This document shows, one piece after another, positions 25,156-36,830 of a stretch of 64,000 nt of DNA. The DNA comes from Arctopsyche grandis (lineage: Eukaryota > Arthropoda > Insecta > Trichoptera > Hydropsychidae), in NCBI RefSeq assembly GCF_051622035.1, contig NC_135367.1, positions 13,692,501 to 13,756,500 of the forward strand, read 5' to 3'. Below the pieces are notes generated by a model. It had not been told where the DNA came from, did not search any database, and saw only the letters and a program-made list of their open reading frames with translations. Position 1 is the stretch's first letter. Each line of letters starts with the position of its first letter. A program made the position numbers and the translations under genes.

Positions 25156-26528
25156 TCACTGACAATACACAAATGTGAAAATAAATTGTGTGTTCGTAAG
25201 TATTTAGAACATTTAGAACAAATTCACAAATAATTGACTGAAAATATTCACAGTGGTCATCTCGTAATATATTGTAATCCCAATTCGTCACGACATATTA
25301 ATCCACATAATGGTATAATATCTAAAGTGGTGTGTACATATTAGGACAGCAACGAGCGGTTAAATCTGAACCAGTTATCCTTATAGGGTTAATATGTACC
25401 TGTGTACTACATCTTTTACGGGCCGATCTTGAGCGATAAATTATTGCAAAAAAATTATATACGTATACATATCTATCCAATACATAAATTTATACAAATG
25501 AATAAACACGAGTTCGTACGTATGTATGTGGGTCTAAAGAAGGCTCCTTGGCCACGGCGACCTCATCCAACACCTCTGCACGGCTCGACGTTCGGTTTGC
25601 AGTCAAAACCGACGGTGGCGAAGTGGTATTCCCCTCCGAAGAAGTCTTGGCTCATTCGACTATACACCTCGTCTTCGTTTGGACGTGTTCGTCTTTGTAA
25701 TTTTTACCCCTTGAGTGATTTACCCCCTATCGAGCATCGAAAAGTGCGCGAAAACGTGTTGAATCGAAAATAAATCAGTGACCGTTCAAATACATATATT
25801 GTGAAAGTATTATATCATCGCAAACATAATGTGCAATTAAATTTTGCAACCGGCTTTGAAGTCAAATTCAATCTAATAATAATAATATATTGTTACAATT
25901 TCGGATCGGTTCGGTTGGATAATTTTTGAATATTGCAAATGATCAAATTTGCACAAATATGTTATTGCTTTTGCTATAATTGAAACATTCGATATTATAT
26001 GTAAACGGACTGTGTGCCATGTAAAAAACGAATAATTCGAAAGTCCGCCATTATACTAGGAAAGGGATTAAATCTTCCCCGTTTAAGAATAATTTTACTA
26101 AAGCAATAATAATTTTTCGGTGGTTGTTCCAGTATTCTCAACTGAATACTGAAACTGATTTACCAGTTAATGATTTTCAAAACGTATACATATTTTCAAA
26201 TGACTTGTCCCGGATAATCCACTTCCATCTTCATTATTGAGAGTGTGCTGTTATATTATTATATTAATCGCTTGATATTTTTTTATTTGGTTATGAAAAG
26301 TGAGACGTTTATATGTGATACGTACTTAAAATTAAGTAGACCAATTTTCCACTTACATACATACATATAATGCATACGAGTGTAATATTTCTTAATGATT
26401 ATAATTATGTATCATTTATTATATGCACTCGTATATGTAGATATTATTCCTGCATGCAATTTGTGATATAATATAAACAATAGAATATTTCATTAATTAT
26501 TTTTTTATGGTTATACATATGTACATAT
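25156..26528. other. Unassigned intronic sequence
   Basis: No gene recognised. The 25402-25773 frame of 123 codons has a basic, proline-rich reading (KKAPWPRRPHPTPLHG) over a GC-rich stretch. It lacks a known domain or splice partners, so it is left unannotated. Confidence 0.4.
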
Positions 26529-26537
26529 ACTATGAAT

Positions 26538-26932
26538 GGGGTCTACGTGACGAGACAGAATGTTAAATTACAGAAAACACAAATATCGGAAGGCAAAGAT
26601 CGAAAATCGAAAGATCTTGAGTCGAAAGATCAAAAAAAAATGGTGCATGGTAAACGGTACATACTCACTTAATTTGCGCGAGCAGGATACAACAGGAACA
26701 AGAGGAACATGCTTTTCCTCCCGTATTCTGCGCGCGCACATTAATACGGGAGGAAAAGCCTGTTCCTCTTGTTCCTGTTGTATCCTGCTCACGCAAATTA
26801 AGTGAGTATGTACCGTTTACCATGCACCATTTTTTTTTTGATCTTTCGACTTAAGATCTTTCGATTTTCGATCTTTGCCTTCCGATATTTGCGTTTTCTG
26901 TAATTTAACATTCTGTCTCGTCACGGAGACCG
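26538..26932. mobile_element. Palindromic MITE, family P, copy 2 (9-bp TSD)
   Basis: It is flanked by a perfect 9-bp duplication ACTATGAAT (26529-26537 and 26933-26941). The 395-bp body is almost one long inverted repeat: arms of about 180 bp run from GGTCTACGTGACGAGACAG inward and back out to CTGTCTCGTCACGGAGACC. Only a short centre near GCGCGCGCACATTAA is unpaired. Arm words AAATATCGGAAGGCAAAGAT and GTGCATGGTAAACGGTAC are shared with copy 1. The inner third shares GGAGGAAAAG, TGTTCCTCTTGTT and TGTATCCTGCTC with the hAT MITE inside copy 1. No coding capacity. Confidence 0.85.
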
Positions 26933-26941
26933 ACTATGAAT

Positions 26942-28250
26942 ATACATATGTATAACCAAAGTTTAATTTTTTTTCTAGAAAGCGAGATATTTCTATGTAT
27001 TATAACTATAACTATAAGTATCTATACATATTTTGTTTCACTCTTTTAAAATGTGCATAATGAAAAAAAAACAAATGCATAAAATAATTTAGTATCTTTT
27101 ATTTAAAAACTTCAACATATTCGATATTGGATTTTTTGTCTTTTTCTCACACGTAATTTTGTACGGGTAAGAGCGAGATGCACTCGTTGTATGCAGAATG
27201 TATGTAGTATGAATTTTTGAAGTTTTCCCGCGCATATATCGATCGCCACATATCGAGGTTGTACATAATAATAAAAGTTGAGGTCAAATCGAATTCTTCG
27301 GATGTTTTTGTGGTGTGTTGAGAAAATCGCGAGTGACACGAACGAGTGGGTACGGGAAAAACCTCGCATCCGTCTACCAAAATCGGAATATCAAACTGTG
27401 TGTCGCATCGGCGACCTTGTTGTCACAAATAGTTTTAAAAGCACTGCAAAATACTATCATAAAATAGATAAGACATCCACTTGAATGCAATCCATTGCGC
27501 AACATTGCAAAAATTCCCAGGCCGATTTGATAAAATTCTATATACGATATTCGATAAAATTAAAAAAATTGCAACTTGTGTTGGTATTTCTTTTACTAAT
27601 CAATTTTACCGAGACGTGTGGCGATAAATTTTCCACTTAGGTACATATGTCAGTTTCGTTGATGGACAATGTCGTCTTCTTCCACTGCAATGGTGCTACT
27701 ATGGTGCTATTTTGTGACATGTGTGTGATACTTTCCCGCATTGCATAACAACTGTCAACAGGTGATTAATAGAAAAGTCGCTCTGAGTGTTGCTAAACGC
27801 GTCTTCGGTTCGGAAATACAAATTTTCCCAAAGCGTTCGTTGCAACCGAGTGTGAAAATTAAAAACGCCGTAAATATTGATGCGACACTGCGTTTATAGG
27901 ACCGTGCTGAATGCAAATATTGAATGCCAAAAATAAAATAAATAAAGAAAATATTATATATGTATATATACTTAACATATAATATTAGTCATACAGTGTA
28001 ATCGTTTCTTGGGTTTATGTATTGGAAAATTCCAGTTGGTTGATTTTCTCAAAAATAGATTAATATAACTAGATAATTTTGGTGATGTATAACCTTTTTA
28101 AGTTTAAAAATTGTAAATTATTGTTGGAACCAAGTTAGGTTAATAAATTAAAGTCTTGACTATTCATCAAATCTTTACATATTTCTACATTCAATAAAAA
28201 GGGTTTTAGATGAAGTTGCATTATTTATGAATAATGTAAGTATAACACGC
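26942..28250. other. Unassigned intronic sequence
   Basis: No gene recognised. Opposed overlapping frames at 27112-27484 lack domains. Confidence 0.45.
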
Positions 28251-28252
28251 TG

Positions 28253-28380
28253 TCCAGTTCACGCATTCGCCAAAGAATTTGCCGAATCCGTGAACTGGGC
28301 AACGTGCTTGCATTTTTCACGCATTCGGCAATTCTCTTGCCGAATGCGTGTAATAGACAATTTCACGGATTCGGTGTAAT
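28253..28380. repeat. Cluster of TTCGGCAA hairpins upstream of a coding exon
   Basis: The first stem has arms about 28253-28276 and 28280-28302 (CCAGTTCACGCATTCG against CGAATCCGTGAACTGG). The second is TTCACGCATTCGGCAA with TTGCCGAATGCGTG (28317-28350). A third half-site TTCACGGATTCGG follows at about 28361. The same motif CACG(C/G)ATTCGGCAA is used in every arm, about 300 bp before the exon at 28684. Confidence 0.75.
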
Positions 28381-28683
28381 ATATACATTAAAAATAGTTT
28401 ATTTTATAAGAAACCATAAAAGAACAATTTAAGTTAGAAATTTTACGGATAACATTATTAGATCACTCTCAAAATAAAAAAAAGTTATGCATCACCGGTA
28501 TATCGTCTTAATTAATTAAATATTGTGTATATTTAGATTGTGATTCAGTAAATTCATGTGATTATAATTATTATTAATAAAAATGTTCGGAATCACTACA
28601 TACAAATTGGTAAATATTTTTAAATTGCAAAAATGATGAAAAACATACACAGTTTATTAAAAATGATTTTATTATAATTTCAG

Positions 28684-30917
28684 ATATTATGGAGCGCTTT
28701 ATCAGTAGCTTTGGGGTTGGAGGTGCGTGGTCAACTCATACGAGGAGTACCATGCGTCAAACGTTACCATCAACTATTTTGTCCGACAGCTGGAAACACA
28801 TATCCAATGTAAGTTAGTGAAAATGATTGTTCCACACAAGAATTAGCGAAATTTATTTCCAAAAATATACTAAAAAGTTTGTATTGTATGAATTTGGTAT
28901 TAAATATTACTTTACTTTAACTGCATTATTATTAATATAATGTTTCAGAGATCGTATAGAAAATTTCATAGATGAAAACAAAGCGTTGATGAAACGTATG
29001 TATGGAGATTTTACAATATACACCGAGTACGGTCTGCCTCCGGTTGGTCCAGGAAGAAGCAAACGTGGTGCTCCTGGAGTTCCCGATCCCATGGACGACA
29101 CGCTGTTTTTCAACGACGAACCTAGCCAACGAAAAGCCCGTCAGTCGAGCAATTTCAATACAAGGAACCCTCAATCTGGACCATCTTCGACACCTCCGTT
29201 CCTCAACAACAATCAAGGAAATTCAAGTGGAAGGTAATTTCAGTCAAAATTTTGTGTATGTATGTATGTATGTACATACATTTTCAAACTTTTTAAATTA
29301 CAGTTTGAAATTTGACTTAATTTTAAGTACATGTATCAATCAACTTAATTTCTAATGTGTCTTACTTAGTTTCTTTAATGTCCATTTATAACAATGGTAA
29401 CATTTTTAATACCCCCTAGCATTGAAAATATTTCAATAGATCTGTAGCAAAGATATATTGATTTGTTTATTATAGTTAAGCTCAAATGCCATACTATTAT
29501 ATCATAATCAGTGCCGGTTTTAGGGGGGGGCTGAGTCGGGCGGGGCCCGAGGGCGCCAAATAAGCGCCTTTGGTGCCACACGATGCACCAAAGGCACTTT
29601 AAAATTTAAAATTAGAGCGCCAAAAGCCATTCAAAATTTTAGATTAGAGCGCGAAAGGTGAAAGTTTTTTCTAAGGGTGTTTAGAAAAAATTGCCCGAGT
29701 GCGCTATCGGGTGTAAGGCCGGCACTGATTATACTTTATATACTACTAGCGGGTACAGAAAATGGTCAAGGGCGGGGGGGCATTCAAATTGAAAAAAATA
29801 TATATATATTCTTAAAAGCCCTAGGCCTAAATTGTAAGAACTTATTATTGTATAGATACATTTTTGAAAGTTAAATGCGAATTAGGAAAAATTAAGACAT
29901 ATGTATGTACATATAAATATGAAATTAAATTCGTGCAGGGGGGAGGTCATGGCACCCACGGCACCCCCCTTGAATCCGTCTATGATACATGCATAGACTT
30001 GCTAATTGGAGTGGTCTTCCCTTATACTATAAGAAAACATTTTAGTTTCTCAGAATGTATGTAATTTCATTGTTAATTATGGCAGAACATAATATATGTA
30101 CAGAGAGATGTAATAAGAATAGAGGGGCCCTTACTAATAAATAATTGTAGTCAATTTTACGCGGTACGTCTCTATAAATACGCTACATCGCATGGAATAC
30201 AATCGGATCAATTTACTTATAAAAATGTATCCCATGTTGTGTTTTTGAATGTATTGTGCAATTTTTACCGATGCTTGCCCATCTTGCAAGTAATATAAAC
30301 AAACAGAGAAGTTTTTATCGAACATACGTCGAGCACCAAGCGTCAAATACGACTGATGCTAAAATTATTTAGATCTGTCCGTGGACAGAATGTCACTTGA
30401 CAACAAAAGAACACCTAAAGCCACCTCTATTAATATTACATTTCCATGTATATGTACCTATACATATATGTGTATAATACAAGAAATTTATTTTAATTTC
30501 AGGATCGATGCTTGCGAGTCAAAAATGGAAATAGTAACACCCTACTGGGCATTAAATTCAGCGGGGAAAGTACGAGCAGTTGTTAACACTATGCACTTTG
30601 AACAAGCTATACATCAGGAAGTGTGCTCGTAAGTTTATTATATATACATACTGATTAATTACAAAATAGTTCAAATTCAACCACGTGTTTATTATATCAC
30701 TCTCAGCAGTACCGATGATATTCATATGAAATTTTTTTATGTGTTTTTTTTATAATTCAGAATGACACAAACAAATCGTTGTGCCGGAGATTGTGGTTGC
30801 GAACAAAAGTACAAATGGCACCGTCTCTTGGCCTACGATCCTGATCAGGACTGTGCTGGCATATTCATGGATTGGTTCCTGTTCCCTTCTTGCTGCGTCT
30901 GCCGATGTGTACCATAA
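28684..30917 (+). CDS. Spatzle-family cystine-knot ligand, four 3' exons
   Basis: Spliced exons are 28684-28808, 28949-29233, 30503-30628 and 30761-30917 (stop TAA). All have GT/AG borders, and their phases agree with each other and with the 12201-12331 exon. The protein reads [12 protein letters not shown], then [20 protein letters not shown], then [20 protein letters not shown], then candidate furin sites RSKR and RKAR. The C-terminal knot starts at [14 protein letters not shown] and ends [13 protein letters not shown], with ten cysteines in the last two exons. This is the neurotrophin-like spatzle fold, a secreted dimeric ligand for Toll-family receptors. Family membership is clear. Of the paralogues it looks most like spatzle 3 or 4; I lean to spatzle 3 from memory but cannot prove it. 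An AATAAA lies at 30991. Confidence 0.88.
29509..29727. mobile_element. hAT-like MITE in a spatzle-like intron
   Basis: Termini CAGTGCCGGTTTTAGGG and GGCCGGCACTG are inverted for the outer 9 bp. The interior has a G-rich left part (GGGGGGGCTGAGTCGGGCGG) and a small hairpin GTGCCTTTGGTGC. Flanking octamers ATCATAAT and ATTATACT are only partly alike, so the duplication has decayed or the ends are slightly misplaced. Confidence 0.6.
29740..29990. mobile_element. Dispersed G-rich-ended repeat, family T3 copy
   Basis: It matches 10561-10970 in order: AGAAAATGGTCAAG with a G run and GGCATTCAAATT, then TTGTAAGAACTTATT, then AAATTAAATTCGT, then GGCACCCACGGCACCCCCCTT. It is shorter than that copy. 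It adjoins the 29509-29727 MITE. Confidence 0.55.
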
Positions 30918-33351
30918 TACATCACTTATTGATGTGACACCATTGAAGACAATGCAAATTATAAATTAATTAATATAAAATGTGCCGTTAAATAAATTTG
31001 ACGCAATATAGAGAACATTGATATTAAAATAATATATGTGAATACTAATTTATATAAATAATCATTGAACGTTCAAAAAATTAAATTAAAAAAAACGAAT
31101 TAATCGTGTCGTGTGCTAATGTGTCTCTGTATGTTTGTGTATATATTATTCATGTATGAAATGTATGTAACGATGCGTTTCTACTGAGGCGCCGACAACG
31201 ATGCCTGCTAATTTTTTAAGCAAATTCAGTCACTGCCTACGAAATATGTACTTCTTAATGATTATCGCATTAAAATATGTCTAATGGTATACAAAACTTC
31301 TCAGAAATCAATCGATGCATGAAAAAGTTTAGACTAAAATGAATCCTATAGTTGAAATGTTGTGTATGTATTTTAATGTTAGAGTATTATTATATTGACT
31401 TTTATATGAAATATGATCATTCTCGTGTTTTACCACGTTATTCAATGGAATCAGGTTCTGGTTAATGATAAATAATGATTTCATTCATATTAGTGCGAAA
31501 ATTGAGCATAAATAAACTTATTTATTCATCGCTTTATTACAACACATATTTAGTCATTTGTTACCATTATCATTAATATTATTGATAATTTAAAAAAAAA
31601 AACAACTATTTTTTATAAGACAAATATAATATAACCATCCCACTAGAAAACTATAAATCTAGTTAATCTAAATGAATAGTTTATAATATATCATTACTAT
31701 TATACAACAAACTAGTGATCTCCATCACCATTTCAACAAAATCACTCAAAAAAATATATGAAGACAATCATTTTTTTAAACTTAAATTGCATAATATATG
31801 GTTCAAATATGAAGGGAATCAGTTTAATTGATTTTAGTGAATATTTTATATGCCTTAATTGTATGTTATTTAATAATATATTTGTTTCATTTGAAATATT
31901 GTACATTTAGTATATTATTATTTTAGCTTATAGGATTTACATAGTTGCCATCAAAATAAAATATTGTACATACATAGATATTAATACAATATTTTAACAT
32001 TTCATACATAGTAAGTTTTTTTATAAATAAATCAGTTCGTAATTTTTTTTAATATTCTTATGAATTATATTCCAATGCATTCTTACTGCTAGTCTGTTTA
32101 TGATCAGTCCAATTCGTTTTCCTAAACTAATAGAAAAATCTAGAAATTTTTAAAATTAATGACATGGTAATATACAACCAAGAGTAGCAGTAGGTGATTT
32201 GACTATTAATTTATGTGTATTATATTAATTAAGTTAAGCTATTTTCATTTTATACATATGTTTCGATAGAAAAAAGACAATAAATAATCATTTTTATCGA
32301 TTTCTTATTCCTATTGATGATGCTTACTGCACATAAATTTGAAATTAAATTACAAAAAATAAATATGAAAATACTCGGAAAACATACAATAATCGCTGAA
32401 CACTTGACTTAAATCAGTAACGCACTCTGGAAGTGGCAGTAAGGCTCGGACTCCCAAATCTAAGGAAGAAATACATAGAAAAACACAAGTCTCACATTTA
32501 TATAATGATAATAAAACTGAATTTTATTTTTTAGATATTTTATTATCACTTAATACATAGCACTAAATTTGCAAAAACATATGTTTACCTTTTTAGATTA
32601 AAATATTACTATTACATAGATAGGAATGAACAGGAACACTGAATAATGTGACAGAGTTCTTATTTTTTAACTTTAAAATCCAAGTAGTCAATGAGCTATG
32701 ATCTTAGCACGGCCAACAACCATAGAATTTCTCCTGGAAAATCATCTACATATTTATGTATTTATTTGATTATTAAGTATCCCAACCACTACGTGTGATG
32801 TGTTTCTTTGTATCAATAAATAAATAAAAATAATTTCAAATTGGTCCTGTACGAATGAGAATTTTATAATTAACAACTCGATCATTATGAAACTAAGGAT
32901 ATGTTACCGATGCTAATCACTATAGTCTGAGAAACAGTTTGTAGGAATATAGAACAGCTTACAGATGGCCAGTGTACAGTTATTGGCCACTTGACCCTGT
33001 AACATGACTAAGAACCTTTTGAACCCTCAATATTGGTCCTGTTACTACAAACTGCTACATTATTATACCATCAACTGGTGCATGTGTTTTCACTCGAGTG
33101 TTAATAATGGTGGAAACGTAATGTTTCTACTCTTTTCTCGGGAACGTCATTTCAACTTTTTCCAGGAGGATGGAGAAAAAGTTGACTAGTTGGTAGTTGT
33201 GATCGACATGTTTAAACTTATTGTCGCTTCTGCTGTTACTGGCCTACAAAAAGGTTTAAATTGTTGGCTGTACTTTTAGTACTGAATAATCAATTTGATT
33301 GAGATCCATACATACTTCAAATGACATGCTTATTCCTGGCCGGTAAACGAG
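30918..33351. other. Spatzle-like 3' flank and intergenic sequence
   Basis: The first few hundred bases are probably 3' UTR (AATAAA at 30991 and again near 31510). The remainder is AT-rich with no gene, up to a MITE at 33352. A degenerate GATTATTGGCCACTTG-type stretch near 32980 weakly resembles family T5 at 39905 and 62440. Confidence 0.45.
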
Positions 33352-33616
33352 TTACATCCCAAATGTGAATCGCTACCAGAATAACCGCCGCTACGAAAAT
33401 CGCTCGCACGGCTTTCCTATTGCACGAAAATTCGTCGCACAGGAAAATTGCCTTACAGACTGCCCAAAAAAACTGCCCAAATATTGCTCAAAAAAATGCT
33501 TTTTTATACGATATTTGGGCAGTTTTCTGTGCGGCAATTTTCATACGACAGGAGACACGCGCGAGTGATTTTCGTAGCGGTGGTAATCCTGAAAGCGATT
33601 CACATTTGGGATGTAA
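33352..33616. mobile_element. Palindromic MITE, family M (CATCCCAAATGTGAATC ends)
   Basis: Termini TTACATCCCAAATGTGAATC and its inverted copy ending at 33616 are perfect. The arms continue imperfectly (ACGAAAATCGCTCGC against GCGAGTGATTTTCGT; ACTGCCCAAATATTG against ATATTTGGGCAGT) around a short centre near 33500. TA sits just outside CATCCC on both sides, fitting a Tc1/mariner-type target. A half-length relative is at 39655-39803. Confidence 0.75.
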
Positions 33617-34007
33617 TCACCGAACCTTTTTTGCCTGGCCAAATCTAGGAGGGGGGCAAAAACTCCCTTCTGAGCCCCCAAGTGACATCCAATCTTTATT
33701 CTATATTAGCTGAAGTTAACATAGGGCAGGCTTACATATAATATTAGGATACTTAGTTTCAATATATAAACAGTTAGATTATAACCAAATTAAACATCTC
33801 TGAAACGTGCTGGATTTCGTAGATCACACAAAAAATATTTTTTCTATATAAGTTTTGTCATGGCTATGATTATTTTGTTTAAGCCCCTGCTGCGAAGATT
33901 TCTGTCACATACAATGTCAAGTTGACAGCTTCTAGTACTCATTCGATAAACAGATATTAACATTTTTACTCTTCAACTTATTTTGATTTTAATGTAAACT
34001 TTACAAA
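33617..34007. other. Upstream region of the Artemis-like gene
   Basis: The interval holds a short G-rich fragment (33645-33690) next to the MITE and then AT-rich sequence leading to the ATG at 34008. No core-promoter element stands out. Confidence 0.45.
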
Positions 34008-36420
34008 ATGAGTACTTTTGAAGGAAAACTATTAGAAATTGATGGAATTTCGGTAGACGAATTCACCGGAAAAAATATAACCTCGCGCGCTTTTTTTCTA
34101 TCGCACTGTCATACAGATCACATGAATGGTTTAAATATTGTATCAAACCATCTCAATAACGATTCATTTATTTACATGTCTCCAATAAGTGCCATCATCA
34201 TAAAACGTACTTATCCGGAACTGAAAAATTTTATTAGACAGCTAGCAGTTGACGGTGAGTATCCAGATTTCAACATATTTTTTTTTAAATTAGTTGATAT
34301 CAATATAATTTATTGCGTTATTTTTGTAGAAACTCATTTGATCAGGATTCCAAATGACGAAGTTTCCTACAAATGTGTGGCCGTTACATTAATACCAGCC
34401 GGACACTGTCCTGGCTCAGTGATGTTCTTATTTGAGAAGTGTGATGGTATCAGAATTTTATACACGGCCGATTTCAGAATGACCGTCAGTACATTGCAAA
34501 AGATCACACATTTCCACAACGACGATGGAAGCACAAAAACCATTCACAAAATGTATTTTGATTCTACATTCTGGAACGAAGACTACACGAATTTTCCAAG
34601 TCGCAGTGAGAGTAGTGATTACATATGTAGCATAATAGAAGAATGGATTTCTAAAGGCAAAGAATACTTCGTATCTTTGAGCATATCCGCTAAATATGGT
34701 TCAGAGTATCTATATAAGGAAATGTACGAGAGATTAAAAATGCCCATACATGTTAGTAATTTCATGTATGACATATATAGGTAAGTGAGAAGTGTTTTAA
34801 CATGCCCGAAACAAAGAATTATTCAGATTTTTTGAAGTTTTAAATCGTTATTAAAAAAAAAAGGACTTGTATGTGGTGACACGTAATCTCGTTTACGGAT
34901 GTTTCGTTCACCGACGGCTCACTTACAGCATTTAGTTCACCTCCATCTCGTTCACTGATGCTTCGTTCACGACCATTGATTCACAAATATTTAGTTCACC
35001 GATATTTTGTTCACGAATATTTATTTCACAGACGTTTCCTTCACAAATATAAAATAACTTATGGATGGTGGAGAGTCCTTATCATTTTTTCCATAATTAA
35101 ATTATTATATCGTTTCGCTAAGATAATTTTTGAAAAAAATCGCTATTTAAAGTAATTTCAAAGGTTGCCACATTAGAATCTCCCATCCTATATTAATTGT
35201 TGAAAATTGTGTTTTTTATATTAATATTTAACAAAGATTTATAAAAAGAAGTTCTTCGGTGCTAATCTGGAGGTATGGTGAACGATTTTTTTCAGATCTA
35301 ACGTGAATTTCAATCCCAAAATAATTATTGATTCAAATACATATATATAACTCGATAACTATTTGAGTTCTGAAAATGAAAAAAAAATAGTATGTATTTT
35401 TATATATCGCCAATTCCTTGTTGCTGCTGCACTGCATGGAAAAAGCCGAAAAAAATGAATCGATAACGACTCTAAACCGTTCACTTACGAGTTATTTTAT
35501 ATTTGTGAACGAAATATCTGTGAACGATATGTCCGTGAACCCCAAAGTCGTGAACGAACTATCCGTGCGCGAGATGTTGGTAAACGAAGTGTCAGCGAAC
35601 GAAATATTGTGAGCGAGCTGTCGGTGAACGAAACATCCGTAAATGGGATATCGTGTAACTCTTTTATTTATACTAAAATTTTATTTTTACATTATTATTT
35701 CAATTTTACAGAAAATTTATTTCTACCACTAATCCAAATAGTAAAATTTCAAAATGGTCGAACTAAAATAATCACCTTTGATTTCTGTTATTTTATAAAA
35801 ATAGTATTAAAAAAAAATTTATGTTTGCATTTAATTTCAGTCAAGTATTGGACATGCGACCTACGGTAACAAACGACCCAAAGAAAACTCAAATTCACAG
35901 CTGTTCCACCAATTATTCGTGTTATGCTCATAATATATATTGCTTGGACAATATAAAACAAGCCAATGTGCGGCACGTGCGGCCAAGTGCTCAAATTTGG
36001 AATGGATGGGATGAAAAAAGCGACCTATTTAAAGAGAAAAACGATGAGAATTTCATTAACGTGTGCTACTCTAGTCATTGTAGTCATAACGAACTCAAAG
36101 AATTCCTTTCGTATTTAAAACCCAAATGTATTGAACCATGCGTTGTTCCAAAGGATAATCCTCATCAATTTTACCAGTCAATAAACGAATATGCGAAAGA
36201 TTTCATTGAATCGCCTTGCATTTATGAGAAAAAAAATCTGAAATTGAATGTGAATGAAACGGAAAGTTTGTGTGATAGTAAAAATATTTTTTTAAATAAC
36301 TCTGACTCAGAAAGTGAAGAAGAATCTCTACAAAGAAATACAAATAATAAAATGAAATGGGAAATAACACCAATTCGCGCATTAGTATCAAACAAAAAAA
36401 TTAAATTATTTACCTTATAA
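34008..36420 (+). CDS. DCLRE1C: Artemis-type metallo-beta-lactamase/beta-CASP nuclease
   Basis: Exons are 34008-34254, 34330-34780 and 35841-36420, with GT/AG introns of 75 and 1060 nt, giving 425 residues. The first intron is a multiple of three without stops, so unspliced reading stays open across it. The start MSTFEGKLLEIDGISVDEF is placed as in vertebrate Artemis. Metal ligands are present: HCHTDH at 33-38, PAGHCPGS with H108, YTADFR with D130. Beta-CASP motifs are YFDSTF with D160, PIHV and TQIHSC. The family opens DNA hairpins and trims ends in non-homologous end joining. The tail is much shorter than that of vertebrate Artemis (about 690 residues), so the regulatory C-terminus is reduced. 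Paralogues SNM1A/B are less likely because of the N-terminal match. Confidence 0.88.
34873..35660. mobile_element. Foldback element with 15-bp-repeat arms, in Artemis intron 2
   Basis: The left arm (about 34873-35050) contains some ten tandem, diverged copies of a 15-bp unit close to TCGTTCACCGATATT. The right arm (about 35500-35660) contains the reverse-complement unit GTGAACGAAATATCC, also about ten copies at 15-bp spacing. The outermost sequences also mirror each other: GACACGTAATCTCGTTTACG at the left against the complement of GTAAATGGGATATCGTGTAA at the right. A 450-bp unrelated middle separates the arms. Inverted arms built of short tandem repeats are the hallmark of Foldback-class transposons. 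A clear target duplication was not found. Confidence 0.7.
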
Positions 36421-36830
36421 AATGTGATATATGAAATTTGCATAATAGTGAACAATCAAAGATAATAATAACGTACATGTATTTTACATAAATAACAATA
36501 GATGAAGTTTTGTGATCATGCGAAAATTCGAACTCGAGATTTTGAATGATTCAAACTCAGAATCGATCACTGATTACGTTTTCATGATCTAGAAAAAATG
36601 TGTGTGTGTATTTTAAGGATTTTTTGAACACCGTTAGTCCTTTCGAACTTAAACTTAGAAATTGTTATCGACACGACGTAAATTTTTAAGTTGACCTGAA
36701 ATGGTACCTCCCCTTATAGGTGTCCCCTTTTTTTTAAGTTTTTGAATTCAATTATTTTCCAAACCGCTAACTGAATCAGACTGAGTTTTTTTTTACGTAT
36801 AATAGAAATTATAAATTTTATGACCTAATG
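36421..36830. other. 3' flank of the Artemis-like gene with repeat T4
   Basis: Repeat family T4 (GCGAAAATTCGAACTCGAGA, then TTTTGAATGATTCAAACTC) occupies about 36505-36590. No gene is present. Confidence 0.55.

Noticed and set aside
25402..25773. 123-codon frame with a proline/arginine-rich stretch
   Set aside because: It has no recognised domain, no splice partner and lies in a large intron; coding status is unsupported.
26560..26805. Two opposed frames of 74-81 codons
   Set aside because: They lie across the palindromic element and are mirror images generated by its inverted arms.
29002..29355. 117-codon frame overlapping the spatzle-like exon
   Set aside because: It is the wrong frame of a well-supported exon and runs through its donor site.
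35418..35655. Peptide with VNE-S pentad repeats, and the impression of a CRISPR-like array
   Set aside because: The 15-bp units are contiguous, without unique spacers, and form the right arm of a foldback element in a eukaryotic intron.
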